From Dactylosporangium siamense (GTDB lineage Bacteria > Actinomycetota > Actinomycetes > Mycobacteriales > Micromonosporaceae): a DNA stretch of 60,126 nt. The position numbers were made by a program, and so were the translations under genes. The notes under the pieces are model-generated. The model did no database searches and was not told where the DNA came from. It saw nothing but the letters and a program-made list of their open reading frames with translations. Where the stretch lies: the NCBI RefSeq assembly GCF_016862795.1, contig NZ_BONQ01000174.1, positions 1-60,126 on the forward strand, written 5' to 3'. Each line of letters begins with the position of its first letter. The stretch's first letter is position 1. Of the stretch, positions 7,815 to 15,193 are shown in pieces.

Positions 7815-7997
7815 TCAGTCCCAGTGCGGGGGGCGGTCGGCGAGCAGCCGGTCGTCGTTGGACGCGCTGCGCTCACCCCAGCCCGCGTCGGTGTCGTCGG
7901 TCGTGGTGTCCGGCAACACGACCAGCTCGTCGGCGAAGTCCTCGAAGCTCACTTCGCGCTGCTCATCGGTGGATGCCCACCCATCGGTCCCTGCCAC
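7815..7997 (-). CDS. Small acidic conserved-type protein
   Basis: This 60-residue acidic protein has FEDFADELVVLP in the middle and ends in DDRLLADRPPHWD. I have the impression of similar short proteins in related actinomycetes, but no function is known. The GTG at 7997 is the likely start; a longer in-frame ATG at 8096 adds a basic, non-typical extension and overlaps the next gene. No clear Shine-Dalgarno sequence is present. Confidence 0.6.
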   Translation of the reverse strand: MAGTDGWASTDEQREVSFEDFADELVVLPDTTTDDTDAGWGERSASNDDRLLADRPPHWD

Positions 7998-8082
7998 GCC
8001 GCCGAGCGTACTCCGGCGAGTTTGCGGCAAGTTGGCCGAATGACGACAGTCGCGCTTCCGTCGGCAGGTCACACTCGGCGGC

Positions 8083-8244
8083 ATGACACAACCCACCCCT
8101 GAGACGTCCCCCCAGCATCACCCCGACCCGCAGACCGGCACATCACAGCCGGCGGCGGACGAGCAGCCGACGGTGCGGCTGGCGCCGGCGGACCCGGACG
8201 CCACCCGGCCGATGTCCCTGGCGGACCTGCTCGACAGCGACTGA
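8083..8244 (+). CDS. Possible 53-residue Pro/Gln-rich small protein
   Basis: An ATG at 8083 opens a 53-residue frame rich in Pro, Gln, Thr and Asp, ending MSLADLLDSD. The amphipathic tail looks like a short interaction motif rather than random translation. It is divergent from the preceding small gene. There is no strong ribosome-binding site, so leaderless translation or a false call are both possible. Confidence 0.45.
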   Translation: MTQPTPETSPQHHPDPQTGTSQPAADEQPTVRLAPADPDATRPMSLADLLDSD

Positions 8245-8301
8245 CTCCCCGAGGTTCCCACCGGGCGGGATGAGGTCCCGTCCGGTGGGTACGCTCGGGG
8301 C

Positions 8302-8601
8302 GTGAGTGACGACGCCTTCTGGCGGCGACCCCCGGAGGGAGCCGCGCCGCCGGTGCCGGCGGCGAGCCCACCTGCGCCGGATCCCTACACCGGCGCCCCG
8401 CGCAGCGCCCCGCCGCCGCGCGGCTGGCGGCCGCCGACCGTCGAACGGCCGGCGGCGCCGCGGAAGCTGCCCGCGCAGGACCGCGAGCGGATCGACCGCG
8501 AGGAGCAGGCGGCGACGATCCTGACCAAGGGGATGGGCATCTTCGCCGGTGCGGTCCTCGTCGTGCTGCTGCTGATCTTCTGCGGCCGGGTGCTGTTCTA
8601 G
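8302..8601 (+). CDS. Small single-pass membrane protein, Pro-rich N-terminus
   Basis: This 99-residue protein has a Pro/Ala-rich cytoplasmic region (residues 1-55), a charged helix (QDRERIDREEQAATI) and one C-terminal membrane helix (about 77-97) ending CGRVLF. The tail-anchored layout suggests an inner-membrane adaptor. No family is recognised. The start is a GTG. The gene converges on the DUF2231 gene 22 bp away. Confidence 0.7.
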   Translation: MSDDAFWRRPPEGAAPPVPAASPPAPDPYTGAPRSAPPPRGWRPPTVERPAAPRKLPAQDRERIDREEQAATILTKGMGIFAGAVLVVLLLIFCGRVLF

Positions 8602-8623
8602 CTCGTCGGGGTACCTCGGCGGG

Positions 8624-9097
8624 TCAGAAGCCGTTCCAGACCATGTTCGCGCCGGTGTCGCCGGCCTTGAACACGAAGTAGAAGGCGGCCAGCCCCAGCA
8701 GCACGGTCAGGCCGGCGAGTGCCCAGTGGGCCGCGACCGGGCCGACGGAGCCGGCGGGCAGCGGGCGCACCAGGTAGGCCAGCGCCAGCGCGACCAGCGC
8801 GAGCCCCAGGACCACCAGGAACAGGTTGTTGCCGAAGCCCTCGTGCGTCTCGATGTCCGCCTGCAGCTGCGGCGACTGGAAGTTGTCGCTCCCGGCGAAC
8901 GCCTCGCCGGACTCCTTCGCGGCGAACACGGCGCCCGGTGTGGCCACGGCCAGCACGATCAGCGTCCAGCGGACGTGCCGCCGGGCGCCGGGCCACACCG
9001 CGTACAGGATGCCCGCGACGGCGAGCAGCGGCACCAGCACGACGGCTGCGTGGATGAAGAGCGGGTGAGCCGGTAGACCGAGCACACGTTCGAACAC
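8624..9097 (-). CDS. DUF2231-type four-helix membrane protein
   Basis: This 157-residue protein has four hydrophobic helices. It starts VFERVLGLPAHPLFIHAAVV, the His-Pro opening typical of DUF2231 proteins. A polar extracytoplasmic loop with GSDNFQSPQLQ follows helix 2. The GTG at 9097 is supported by GAGGAGG five bases upstream. Function is unknown; the family has been linked to heme- or redox-related membrane proteins only by domain context. It is divergent from the Fur gene. Confidence 0.78.
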   Translation of the reverse strand: MFERVLGLPAHPLFIHAAVVLVPLLAVAGILYAVWPGARRHVRWTLIVLAVATPGAVFAAKESGEAFAGSDNFQSPQLQADIETHEGFGNNLFLVVLGLALVALALAYLVRPLPAGSVGPVAAHWALAGLTVLLGLAAFYFVFKAGDTGANMVWNGF

Positions 9098-9161
9098 GGG
9101 GCCTCCTCTTCGTCGTTGCGATCCTCCCCCACCCGACGTGTACACAACCCGAGGACCAGCA

Positions 9162-9191
9162 GTTCAATCAAGAGTCCCGAAACATTTGAAC
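9162..9191. promoter_or_regulatory. Inverted repeat upstream of the Fur-family gene
   Basis: GTTCAA and TTGAAC lie 18 nt apart, 31 bp before the Fur start and between divergent genes. A-T-rich dyads like this are usual Fur-family operators, so autoregulation is plausible. Confidence 0.4.
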
Positions 9192-9221
9192 GGTTCCAGG
9201 GTGCGTGGTGTTATTGAGGGC

Positions 9222-9701
9222 GTGTCGGGTGAGGATCTGTTGCGCGCCCGGGGTCTGCGGGTGACGCGACCCCGGCTGGCCGTGCTGGAGGTCCTCGAGG
9301 CGTGCCGGGGGCAGGCGCAGGGGCACCTCGACGTCGACCAGATCGCCGCCCAGGTCCGTGCCCGCCTCGACTCCGTGTCCACCCAGGCCGTCTATGACGT
9401 GCTCAGCGCGCTGTCGCGGGCCGGGCTGGCCAGGCGGATCGAGCCGGCCGGCAGCCCCGCGCGGTATGAGTCGCGGGTCGGCGACAACCACCACCACATC
9501 GTCTGCCGGGGCTGCGGCGAGATCGCCGACGTCGACTGCGCCGTCGGAGAGGCGCCCTGCCTGACCCCGTCGCAGGCGCACGGGTTCGTCCTCGATGAGG
9601 CCGAGGTCACGTTCTGGGGCCTGTGCCCCGCCTGCCAGCAGCGCCGCGCCGACGACCTGGCCACGCCGGCCGAGACCGCCGCCGGGGACGTGACGGCGTG
9701 A
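9222..9701 (+). CDS. Fur-family metal/peroxide-responsive repressor
   Basis: This 159-residue DNA-binding protein has a winged helix in the first ~80 residues (LRARGLRVTRPRLAVLEVL opens it). The metal region follows: NHHHIVC with His90-92, Cys95-x-x-Cys98, and Cys135-x-x-Cys138 for the structural zinc. It may be FurA/CatR/PerR-like or Zur-like; no adjacent catalase settles this. The GTG at 9222 follows GAGGG; a GTG at 9201 is an alternative. The stop overlaps the next gene by 4 nt (GTGA), so the two are coupled. Confidence 0.9.
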   Translation: MSGEDLLRARGLRVTRPRLAVLEVLEACRGQAQGHLDVDQIAAQVRARLDSVSTQAVYDVLSALSRAGLARRIEPAGSPARYESRVGDNHHHIVCRGCGEIADVDCAVGEAPCLTPSQAHGFVLDEAEVTFWGLCPACQQRRADDLATPAETAAGDVTA

Positions 9702-10522
9702 GCGACGTCGGGCTGTTCGGCCCGGACTCGGTCACCTGGCGGGTCCACCGCGAGCCGATCGTCACCGTCGGTGGGCTGCGCAGCCTCTACCTGCAGGCAC
9801 TGCTCCCCCGCGCGGTCGCCGGCGTCGAGCAGAACAGCCGCTACCGCAAGGACCCATGGGGCCGCTTCCAGCACACCGCGACCTACGTGGCGACGGTCAT
9901 CTACGGCACCACCGAGCAGGCGGAACGCGCCGGCCGGCGGGTCCGGGCGATCCACGCGAAGATGACGGCGACCGACCCGCGCACCGGCGAGCGCTTCCGG
10001 GTCGACGACCCCGACCTGCTGCGGTGGGTGCACGTCACGGAGGTCGAGTCGTTCATGGAGTCCGCGCTGCGGGGCGGGCTGCGGCTGACCGGGGACGAGA
10101 TCGACGGCTACTACGCGGAGCAGACCCGGGCGGCGGCGCTGGTCGGCCTGGACCCGGCGACGGTCCCCGCCTCGGCGGCCGAGGTCGCCAGCTACTACGA
10201 GCGGATGCGGCCCGAGCTGGCGCTGACCGTCGACTCCGCGGCGACCGGCCTGTTCCTGACGCTGCCGCCGCTGCCCTACGGGCTGGGTCTGACCCCCGTC
10301 CGCGGCGCGGCGCTCGGGGTGGCGGCCCTCGCCATCGGCCTGCTGCCGACCTGGGCCCGCCGGCTCTACGGGCTGCCGGGCCTGCCCGCCACCGACCTGA
10401 TCACCTCGGCGAACGCCCTGGTGCTCGGCCGGATGCTCAGCGCCATCCCGATCGAGTGGATCTCCCCGCTGCGCCGCGCCGCGGTGCGCCGCATCGCGGC
10501 GTCCGAAGCGCCCTCCGCCTAA
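9698..10522 (+). CDS. DUF2236 (MpaB/latex-clearing-like) oxygenase family protein
   Basis: This 274-residue protein has the DUF2236 pattern: GGLRSLYLQALLP, then RFQHTATYVATVIYG, RVRAIHAKM and LLRWVHVTEVESF, whose His residues are those expected to bind heme b in the family. The C-terminal third is helical with PLPYGLGLTP. Relatives include rubber oxygenase Lcp and MpaB; the substrate here is unknown. It is translationally coupled to fur, suggesting metal- or peroxide-responsive expression. The last codons are the first unit of a 32-bp tandem repeat. Confidence 0.85.
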   Translation: MSDVGLFGPDSVTWRVHREPIVTVGGLRSLYLQALLPRAVAGVEQNSRYRKDPWGRFQHTATYVATVIYGTTEQAERAGRRVRAIHAKMTATDPRTGERFRVDDPDLLRWVHVTEVESFMESALRGGLRLTGDEIDGYYAEQTRAAALVGLDPATVPASAAEVASYYERMRPELALTVDSAATGLFLTLPPLPYGLGLTPVRGAALGVAALAIGLLPTWARRLYGLPGLPATDLITSANALVLGRMLSAIPIEWISPLRRAAVRRIAASEAPSA

Positions 10523-10596
10523 CGAGCAGCGCGTCCCAAACGCCCTCCGCCTAACGAGCAGCGCGTCCCAAACGCCCGCCGTCTGACGGGCAGCGC
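10501..10596 (+). repeat. 32-bp tandem repeat beginning inside the DUF2236 gene end
   Basis: Three exact-length units lie at 10501-10532, 10533-10564 and 10565-10596. The first contains the last codons and TAA of the gene; the second copies it with two changes and keeps TAA; the third keeps TGA. Because 32 is not a multiple of three, the three stops fall in three different frames. Confidence 0.9.
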
Positions 10597-10661
10597 TCCG
10601 AGACCGCCGCCGCCACCCCCGGACAGATCCCACCGCCACCCCGGACAGATCCCGCCACCCC

Positions 10662-10697
10662 CGGATAAATCCAGGCGCAAGCGCCCGGATTTATCCG
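10662..10697. terminator. Long perfect hairpin before the GT-C gene
   Basis: CGGATAAATCC and GGATTTATCCG pair over 11 bp; the loop contains an inner GGCG-CAAG-CGCC stem. Two GGACAGATCC sequences lie just upstream as related half-sites. It could end the fur operon or be an operator for the gene at 10811. TTATATA at 10707-10713 may be part of that gene's promoter. Confidence 0.6.
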
Positions 10698-10810
10698 ACA
10701 TTTCGGTTATATACGTCCGGTCGTGGCACGAGCGGCGCTCGCCCCATCACCAAGCCTCGACCCCACCTCGCCCACGTCCGGTGCCACCACTGCCGCGTTG
10801 AGCCGGTGAC

Positions 10811-12970
10811 ATGAGCGCGAAACTTCCATGGGTGGTCCTCGCCGCGGTGACCGTCACCCTGCCCGCGGCACTCGGCACCCCACCGCTCGACGTTGTCCGT
10901 TACGCCGCCTACCTCCTGTACGCGGTCGTCCTTCCGGGCACGCTGCTCTACCGGGCGATCCGCCCCACCCCACGGTCGCTCCTGGAGGATCTGACCTACG
11001 GCACCGTCGTCGGGCTGCTCGCCGAGACCGCCGCGCTGGTCACCGCGAGCCTCCTCGACGCCCGCGCCCTGCTCTGGCTCTGGCCGCTGCTGGCGATCGT
11101 CCCCCTCGCCCGCCGCCACCTGCGGGTCCGGGACTATCCGCTGCGGCCGTCCACCACCTGGTCGTGGACGGTCGCCGGGATCGCGGTGGGGTTCCTCGCG
11201 TACCTGACCGCCGCGTTCCTGGCGGTGAACCCGCCCGTGCCGACCGGCGGACCGCACGACTACATGATCGACCAGCTCAACCTCCTGGCGGTCAGCGCCG
11301 ACCTGAAGCATCACTTCCCGCTCACGGTCCCGGAGCAGGGCGACCGGACGCTGGGCTACCACTGGTTCGCCTACGGCCATCTCGCCGCGAGCAGCCTGAT
11401 CAGCGGCATCGACCTGCCGGTGCTGTGGTTCCGGCTGGACCTGCCGGTCCTCGCGGTGCTCGCGGTGTGCCTGCTCGCCGTCACCGGCTGGCGGGTCGCC
11501 CGGCACCCGTGGGCGGGCCCGGTCGCGGCGGCGCTGATGTTCACCGTCGGCGAGCTCGTCCCGCAGCGGCAGGCGCCGGCGTTCTTCGGCTCGATCACCG
11601 CGTACTACAGCTGGTCGAGCCGCTCCCTGCTGTACGGCGCGGCGCTGAGCATGCCGCTGATCGCCGCCGTGGCGACCGTCCTGCGGCGCGACGCCGGCAA
11701 GCGGGACTGGCTGCTCGTGCTGCTGTTCGCGGCGGGCACGACCGGCGCGAAGTCCACCATCGTGCCGCTGGTGGGTGCGGGCGTGGCCGGGCTGTGCGCC
11801 GTACACCTGCTGCGACGAAATCCACAGTGGACGCCGTGGCTGCTCGGGTCGTTGCTCGCCGCCGTCGAGGTGGTCGCGGTCGCGGTCCTCTACGGCTTCG
11901 AGGGGCAGGGCCTGCGCTGGGGACCGTTCGCGATCATGATCGACTTCGTCGGCGACCTGCAGCACGGCACCACGGTGCGGGACATCCCCGTCATCCTGTG
12001 GGGTCTCGGCGCCTACGCGATCGCCATGTGCGCCCGGCTCGCCGGCGTCGTGGGTCTCGGGCGGCGCTGGGACGACACGGAGATCTTCCTCGCCGGGACG
12101 ACCCTCGCCGGCCTCGTCGGCACGCTGTGCGTCTGGCACGTCTCATGGAGCGAGCACTTCTTCATCATCGCCGCCTGGCCGTGCGCCGCGATCCTGTCCG
12201 CGGCCGGCCTGACCCGGCTGCCGTGGTCGCCGATCGCCCTGCGCCACGCGCTGACGGCGGCCGCCTGCCTGGCCGCGATGTCCGTGGTGTTGCGGTTGCC
12301 GCAGTGGTATCGGTGGAGCGTCCCCCTGCCCGTCTACGTCCTCGGCGCCCTCGTCCTGGCCGCCGCGCTGCTGCTCGGGCGGCGGCACGGGCGGTTCGCG
12401 GCGCTGGTCGTGGTGCTCGCCGCCGGCGCCGCGCGGCTGCCGTTCGACGCCGCGACCAGCGCGAACCTCGGCGTCGCCTACCACGTCCGGGTGACCCCCG
12501 ACCAGGCCGCCGGCGCCCGCTGGCTGCGGGCGCACAGCACGCCGGCGCAGTACGTGGCGACCAACGTCCACCGGGTCGGCGGCGGGCTGCAGGACGGGCA
12601 GAGCCTGGCGTACTGGATCTCGGCGTACAGCGAACGCCGGGTGCTGCTCGGCAGCTGGGGCTACTCGCCCGAGTCGACCGAGTCGCAGTCCCGCGCGCAC
12701 CGTTTCGGCCCCGCGCTCGCCTACTGGGACCCGGACCGCCTCGCGCTGAACGACGCCGCCGTGCTCGACCCGACCCCGGCCCGCCTCGGATGGCTGTGGG
12801 AGCGGCGGGTCCGCTGGATCTTCGTCGACCGCGCGCAGGGTACGCCGACCGCCGCCCTCCCCGCCCTCACCGACCTCGCGTGGCAGCGCGGCGACATCGC
12901 CGTCTACCGGCTCCGGGCGACCTCGAACTGCACGCCGGTCAGCTGCTCCGACAGCGTCCAGAGCCGCTGA
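10811..12970 (+). CDS. Large polytopic membrane protein, GT-C glycosyltransferase-like
   Basis: This 719-residue protein has roughly a dozen or more membrane helices followed by a ~170-residue soluble C-terminal domain (from AYHVRVTPDQAAGARWLR). The first large loop carries PHDYMIDQLNLL and GYHWFAYGH, acidic/aromatic motifs like those in GT-C enzymes that use lipid-linked sugars. A mannosyl- or arabinosyl-type transferase acting outside the membrane is a reasonable guess; the substrate is unknown. The 3' end overlaps the convergent SDR gene by 67 bp. Confidence 0.7.
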   Translation: MSAKLPWVVLAAVTVTLPAALGTPPLDVVRYAAYLLYAVVLPGTLLYRAIRPTPRSLLEDLTYGTVVGLLAETAALVTASLLDARALLWLWPLLAIVPLARRHLRVRDYPLRPSTTWSWTVAGIAVGFLAYLTAAFLAVNPPVPTGGPHDYMIDQLNLLAVSADLKHHFPLTVPEQGDRTLGYHWFAYGHLAASSLISGIDLPVLWFRLDLPVLAVLAVCLLAVTGWRVARHPWAGPVAAALMFTVGELVPQRQAPAFFGSITAYYSWSSRSLLYGAALSMPLIAAVATVLRRDAGKRDWLLVLLFAAGTTGAKSTIVPLVGAGVAGLCAVHLLRRNPQWTPWLLGSLLAAVEVVAVAVLYGFEGQGLRWGPFAIMIDFVGDLQHGTTVRDIPVILWGLGAYAIAMCARLAGVVGLGRRWDDTEIFLAGTTLAGLVGTLCVWHVSWSEHFFIIAAWPCAAILSAAGLTRLPWSPIALRHALTAAACLAAMSVVLRLPQWYRWSVPLPVYVLGALVLAAALLLGRRHGRFAALVVVLAAGAARLPFDAATSANLGVAYHVRVTPDQAAGARWLRAHSTPAQYVATNVHRVGGGLQDGQSLAYWISAYSERRVLLGSWGYSPESTESQSRAHRFGPALAYWDPDRLALNDAAVLDPTPARLGWLWERRVRWIFVDRAQGTPTAALPALTDLAWQRGDIAVYRLRATSNCTPVSCSDSVQSR

Positions 12971-13806
12971 GCGTCCGCCGGGTCCGTGGCCGTCCCGACC
13001 GGCTCGACGACGGTCGGCCAGCCCCGGCTCTCCCGCATGCCGTCCGGCCCGATGAACTGGCCGCCCTCGGCGCGCGGGTCGACCGCGGCGTACAGCTGGT
13101 TGAGCGCCCCACGCGCGGCGGGCTGTGCCATGACCGCGTTGCCGACGCGCATGAGCGCCTTCAACACCCCGGTCGGCCCGGACGTCTGCAGGTTGGTCGC
13201 CGAGTATCCCGGGTGCGCCAGCACGCTGCGCACCGGCGAGCCCGCGGCCCGCAACCGCCGGTCGAGCTCCAGCCCGAACAGCACGTTGGCGAACTTCGAC
13301 TGGCTGTAGTACTTCCCGGGCGCGTAGCCCTTCGCCCCGTCCAGGTCGTCGTAGTGGATGCTGCCGGACCGGTGCAGCGACGAGCTGACCGTGACGACGC
13401 GGTCGCCGACGAGGTCGAGCAGCAGCCCGGTCAGCGCGAAGTGGCCGAGATGGTTCGCGGCGAACTGCAGCTCGTGCCCCTGCGCGCTCAACGTCCTCGG
13501 CGGCATCATCACCCCGGCGTTGTTGACCAGCACGTCGATGGCGGCCCCCGCGCGGCGCAGGTCGTCCGCGAGCCGCCGCACCGTGTCGAGATCGGCGAGG
13601 TCGACGATCCTGAGCTCCGCCCGCTCCCGCCCCGGCAACGCCGCGAGCGCGGCGCGCCCCTTCGTCTCACTGCGCACCGCCATGATCACCCGGGCACCCT
13701 TGGCGAGCAGGGCCCTGGTCATCTCGAACCCGAGCCCGCTGTTGGCCCCGGTCACGAGGAACGTCCTGCCGCCCTGGTCGCCGATCTCCGCCTCAGTCCA
13801 TCGCAT
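12904..13806 (-). CDS. Short-chain dehydrogenase/reductase (retinol-dehydrogenase-like)
   Basis: This 300-residue NAD(P)-dependent oxidoreductase has the cofactor motif TGANSGLG near the N-terminus, NNAGVM, VTVSSSLH with the catalytic Ser, and YYSQSK with Tyr and Lys. The length and the late HPGYSATNLQ segment fit the RDH/WW-oxidoreductase-like group. ATG 13806 is chosen; 27 further bases stay in frame upstream. TTGACA-18 nt-CACAAT fits a housekeeping promoter overlapping the shared dyad. The divergent TetR gene is its likely regulator. Confidence 0.88.
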   Translation of the reverse strand: MRWTEAEIGDQGGRTFLVTGANSGLGFEMTRALLAKGARVIMAVRSETKGRAALAALPGRERAELRIVDLADLDTVRRLADDLRRAGAAIDVLVNNAGVMMPPRTLSAQGHELQFAANHLGHFALTGLLLDLVGDRVVTVSSSLHRSGSIHYDDLDGAKGYAPGKYYSQSKFANVLFGLELDRRLRAAGSPVRSVLAHPGYSATNLQTSGPTGVLKALMRVGNAVMAQPAARGALNQLYAAVDPRAEGGQFIGPDGMRESRGWPTVVEPVGTATDPADAQRLWTLSEQLTGVQFEVARSR

Positions 13807-13826
13807 GCGGTTGATTGTGCTTCGGT

Positions 13827-13862
13827 TTGGCACTGAGTGTCAACATTGCTTCTCAGTGCCAA
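13827..13862. promoter_or_regulatory. TetR-type operator between SDR and TetR genes
   Basis: TTGGCACTGAG and CTCAGTGCCAA form a perfect 11-bp dyad with a 14-nt centre. It overlaps the SDR -35 (TTGACA, minus strand) and lies just upstream of the TetR -10 (TAGAAT, 13874-13879), so it could control both genes. Confidence 0.75.
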
Positions 13863-13885
13863 CCCAGGTTGCATAGAATGCCCGC

Positions 13886-14461
13886 GTGAGCCTCACCGAA
13901 CGCAAACGCCAGCTCGTCCGCGACGAGCTGACCGAGGCCGCACTGAAGCTGCTCGCCTTCCAGGGCTTCGAAGAGACCACCATCGACCAGATGGCCGCCG
14001 CGGCGGGGGTGTCCCGCCGCACGTTCTTCCGGTACTTCCCGTCCAAGGAAGACGTCATCGTCGAGTTCCTCAGCGACCTGGGCCGCAAGCTCAGCCACAG
14101 CCTGTCGACCCGGCCCGCGACCGAGCCCCCGCCGGTCGCCCTGCAGAACGCGCTGCGCGTCTTCACCGACACGTTCTGGGAGCACCCCGAGAAGTCGCAG
14201 CGCCTGGCGAACGTGATGGTGAGCACGCCGGCCCTGCTCGCCCGATACCTGGAACGCCAGGTCACCTGGCGCGCCACCCTCTCCGCGGAGCTGGCGGTCC
14301 GCATGGGCGTCGACCCCGAGGCCGACCTCCGCCCGGCGGTGCTGGTCGCGGTCGCCTTCGCCGCCTTCGACACCGCACTGATCCGGTGGGTGGCGCAGGG
14401 CTCGACCACCGACCTCAACACCCTGCTGTCGGACTGCTTCGCCACCGCGTTCCCCACCTGA
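13886..14461 (+). CDS. TetR-family transcriptional regulator
   Basis: This 191-residue repressor has a classic N-terminal helix-turn-helix: LLAFQGFEETTIDQMAAAAG, then SRRTFFRYFPSKEDV, followed by a helical ligand domain. The GTG start lies 7 nt after the -10 TAGAAT, so the mRNA is probably leaderless. Its neighbour is the divergent SDR, and a perfect dyad lies between them. The ligand is unknown, perhaps the substrate of that enzyme. Confidence 0.92.
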   Translation: MSLTERKRQLVRDELTEAALKLLAFQGFEETTIDQMAAAAGVSRRTFFRYFPSKEDVIVEFLSDLGRKLSHSLSTRPATEPPPVALQNALRVFTDTFWEHPEKSQRLANVMVSTPALLARYLERQVTWRATLSAELAVRMGVDPEADLRPAVLVAVAFAAFDTALIRWVAQGSTTDLNTLLSDCFATAFPT

Positions 14462-14520
14462 CCCGTGATCCGGTCGACCTTGCGCACCCCTGGGGTACAC
14501 AAGGTCTACCGGATCACGGG
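14462..14520. terminator. Two-way terminator between TetR and HAD genes
   Basis: CCCGTGATCCGGT and ACCGGATCACGGG pair exactly; inside, GACCTTG pairs with CAAGGTC. The hairpin follows the TetR stop at once and its right arm encodes the last HAD codons, so it serves both converging genes. Confidence 0.85.
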
Positions 14521-15183
14521 AAGGTTCCGGTCGAGTTGCCGGACGGCTTCGACGATGCCGGGGAAGGTGTCGATGAAGGCGTCGACGTGGCGGGGGTCGA
14601 AGTCCGCCGGTGTCCGCACCTTGCTCTGCAGGCAGGCGATGAAGTGCAGGCCCGCGCCGGCGGCGGCCACCGCGTCGCCGGGTGAGTCGCCCACGTAGAC
14701 GCAGTCGGCGGGCGGGATCGCGGTGGTTGCCAGGAGCTCGTCGAACGCGCGCGGGTCGGGCTTGCGGAACCGGGTGTTGCCGGCGTGGTAGATGCCGCTG
14801 ACCCGCTCGGCGAGGACGTGGTCCGGGGCCAGCATGTGCCGGACCTCGTCCTCGGTGCGTGACGTCAACAGGAACACGCCGCGGCCGTGGAGCACGAACT
14901 CGTCGAGGGCCTGCAGGTTCTCCGGCGGGATCACGTCGAGCCGGCCATCGGCGATGTGCCGCTCCAGGGTGCGGTGATAGAGCACGGAGAAGTGCTCCAG
15001 GTCGAGACCGGGCGACCGTTTCAGGATCGCGTCCATCAGCGGCTCACCCCAGGTGGCCAGGTGCAACGGAAGCGGCATCGAAGGCCGGCCCATCTGCGCC
15101 AGGACCTCGTTCTCCAGGGCGAACGAGGCTGCCTGGGTCAGGCAGAGCGTGTCGTCGACGTCGACGATGACAGCCCGGATCAC
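14506..15183 (-). CDS. HAD-family hydrolase, phosphoglycolate-phosphatase-like
   Basis: This 225-residue predicted cytoplasmic phosphatase has all four HAD motifs: VDVDDTL (nucleophile and acid/base Asp), LLTSR, the Lys of RKPDP and VGDSPGDA. A helical cap lies between motifs I and II. The substrate cannot be read from sequence; phosphoglycolate or a sugar phosphate is typical. It starts 10 bp after the MFS gene stop on the same strand, so they may form one operon. Confidence 0.87.
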   Translation of the reverse strand: MIRAVIVDVDDTLCLTQAASFALENEVLAQMGRPSMPLPLHLATWGEPLMDAILKRSPGLDLEHFSVLYHRTLERHIADGRLDVIPPENLQALDEFVLHGRGVFLLTSRTEDEVRHMLAPDHVLAERVSGIYHAGNTRFRKPDPRAFDELLATTAIPPADCVYVGDSPGDAVAAAGAGLHFIACLQSKVRTPADFDPRHVDAFIDTFPGIVEAVRQLDRNLPVIR

Positions 15184-15193
15184 AGGGCACAGC

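Noticed and set aside
7490-7876. Antisense frames across the FmdB Ser-rich tail
   Set aside because: Products of TCG/TCC codon runs; no independent support.
11371-12139. Minus-strand frames inside the GT-C gene
   Set aside because: Gly/Arg/Gln-rich shadows with no motif; the plus frame has clear membrane helices.
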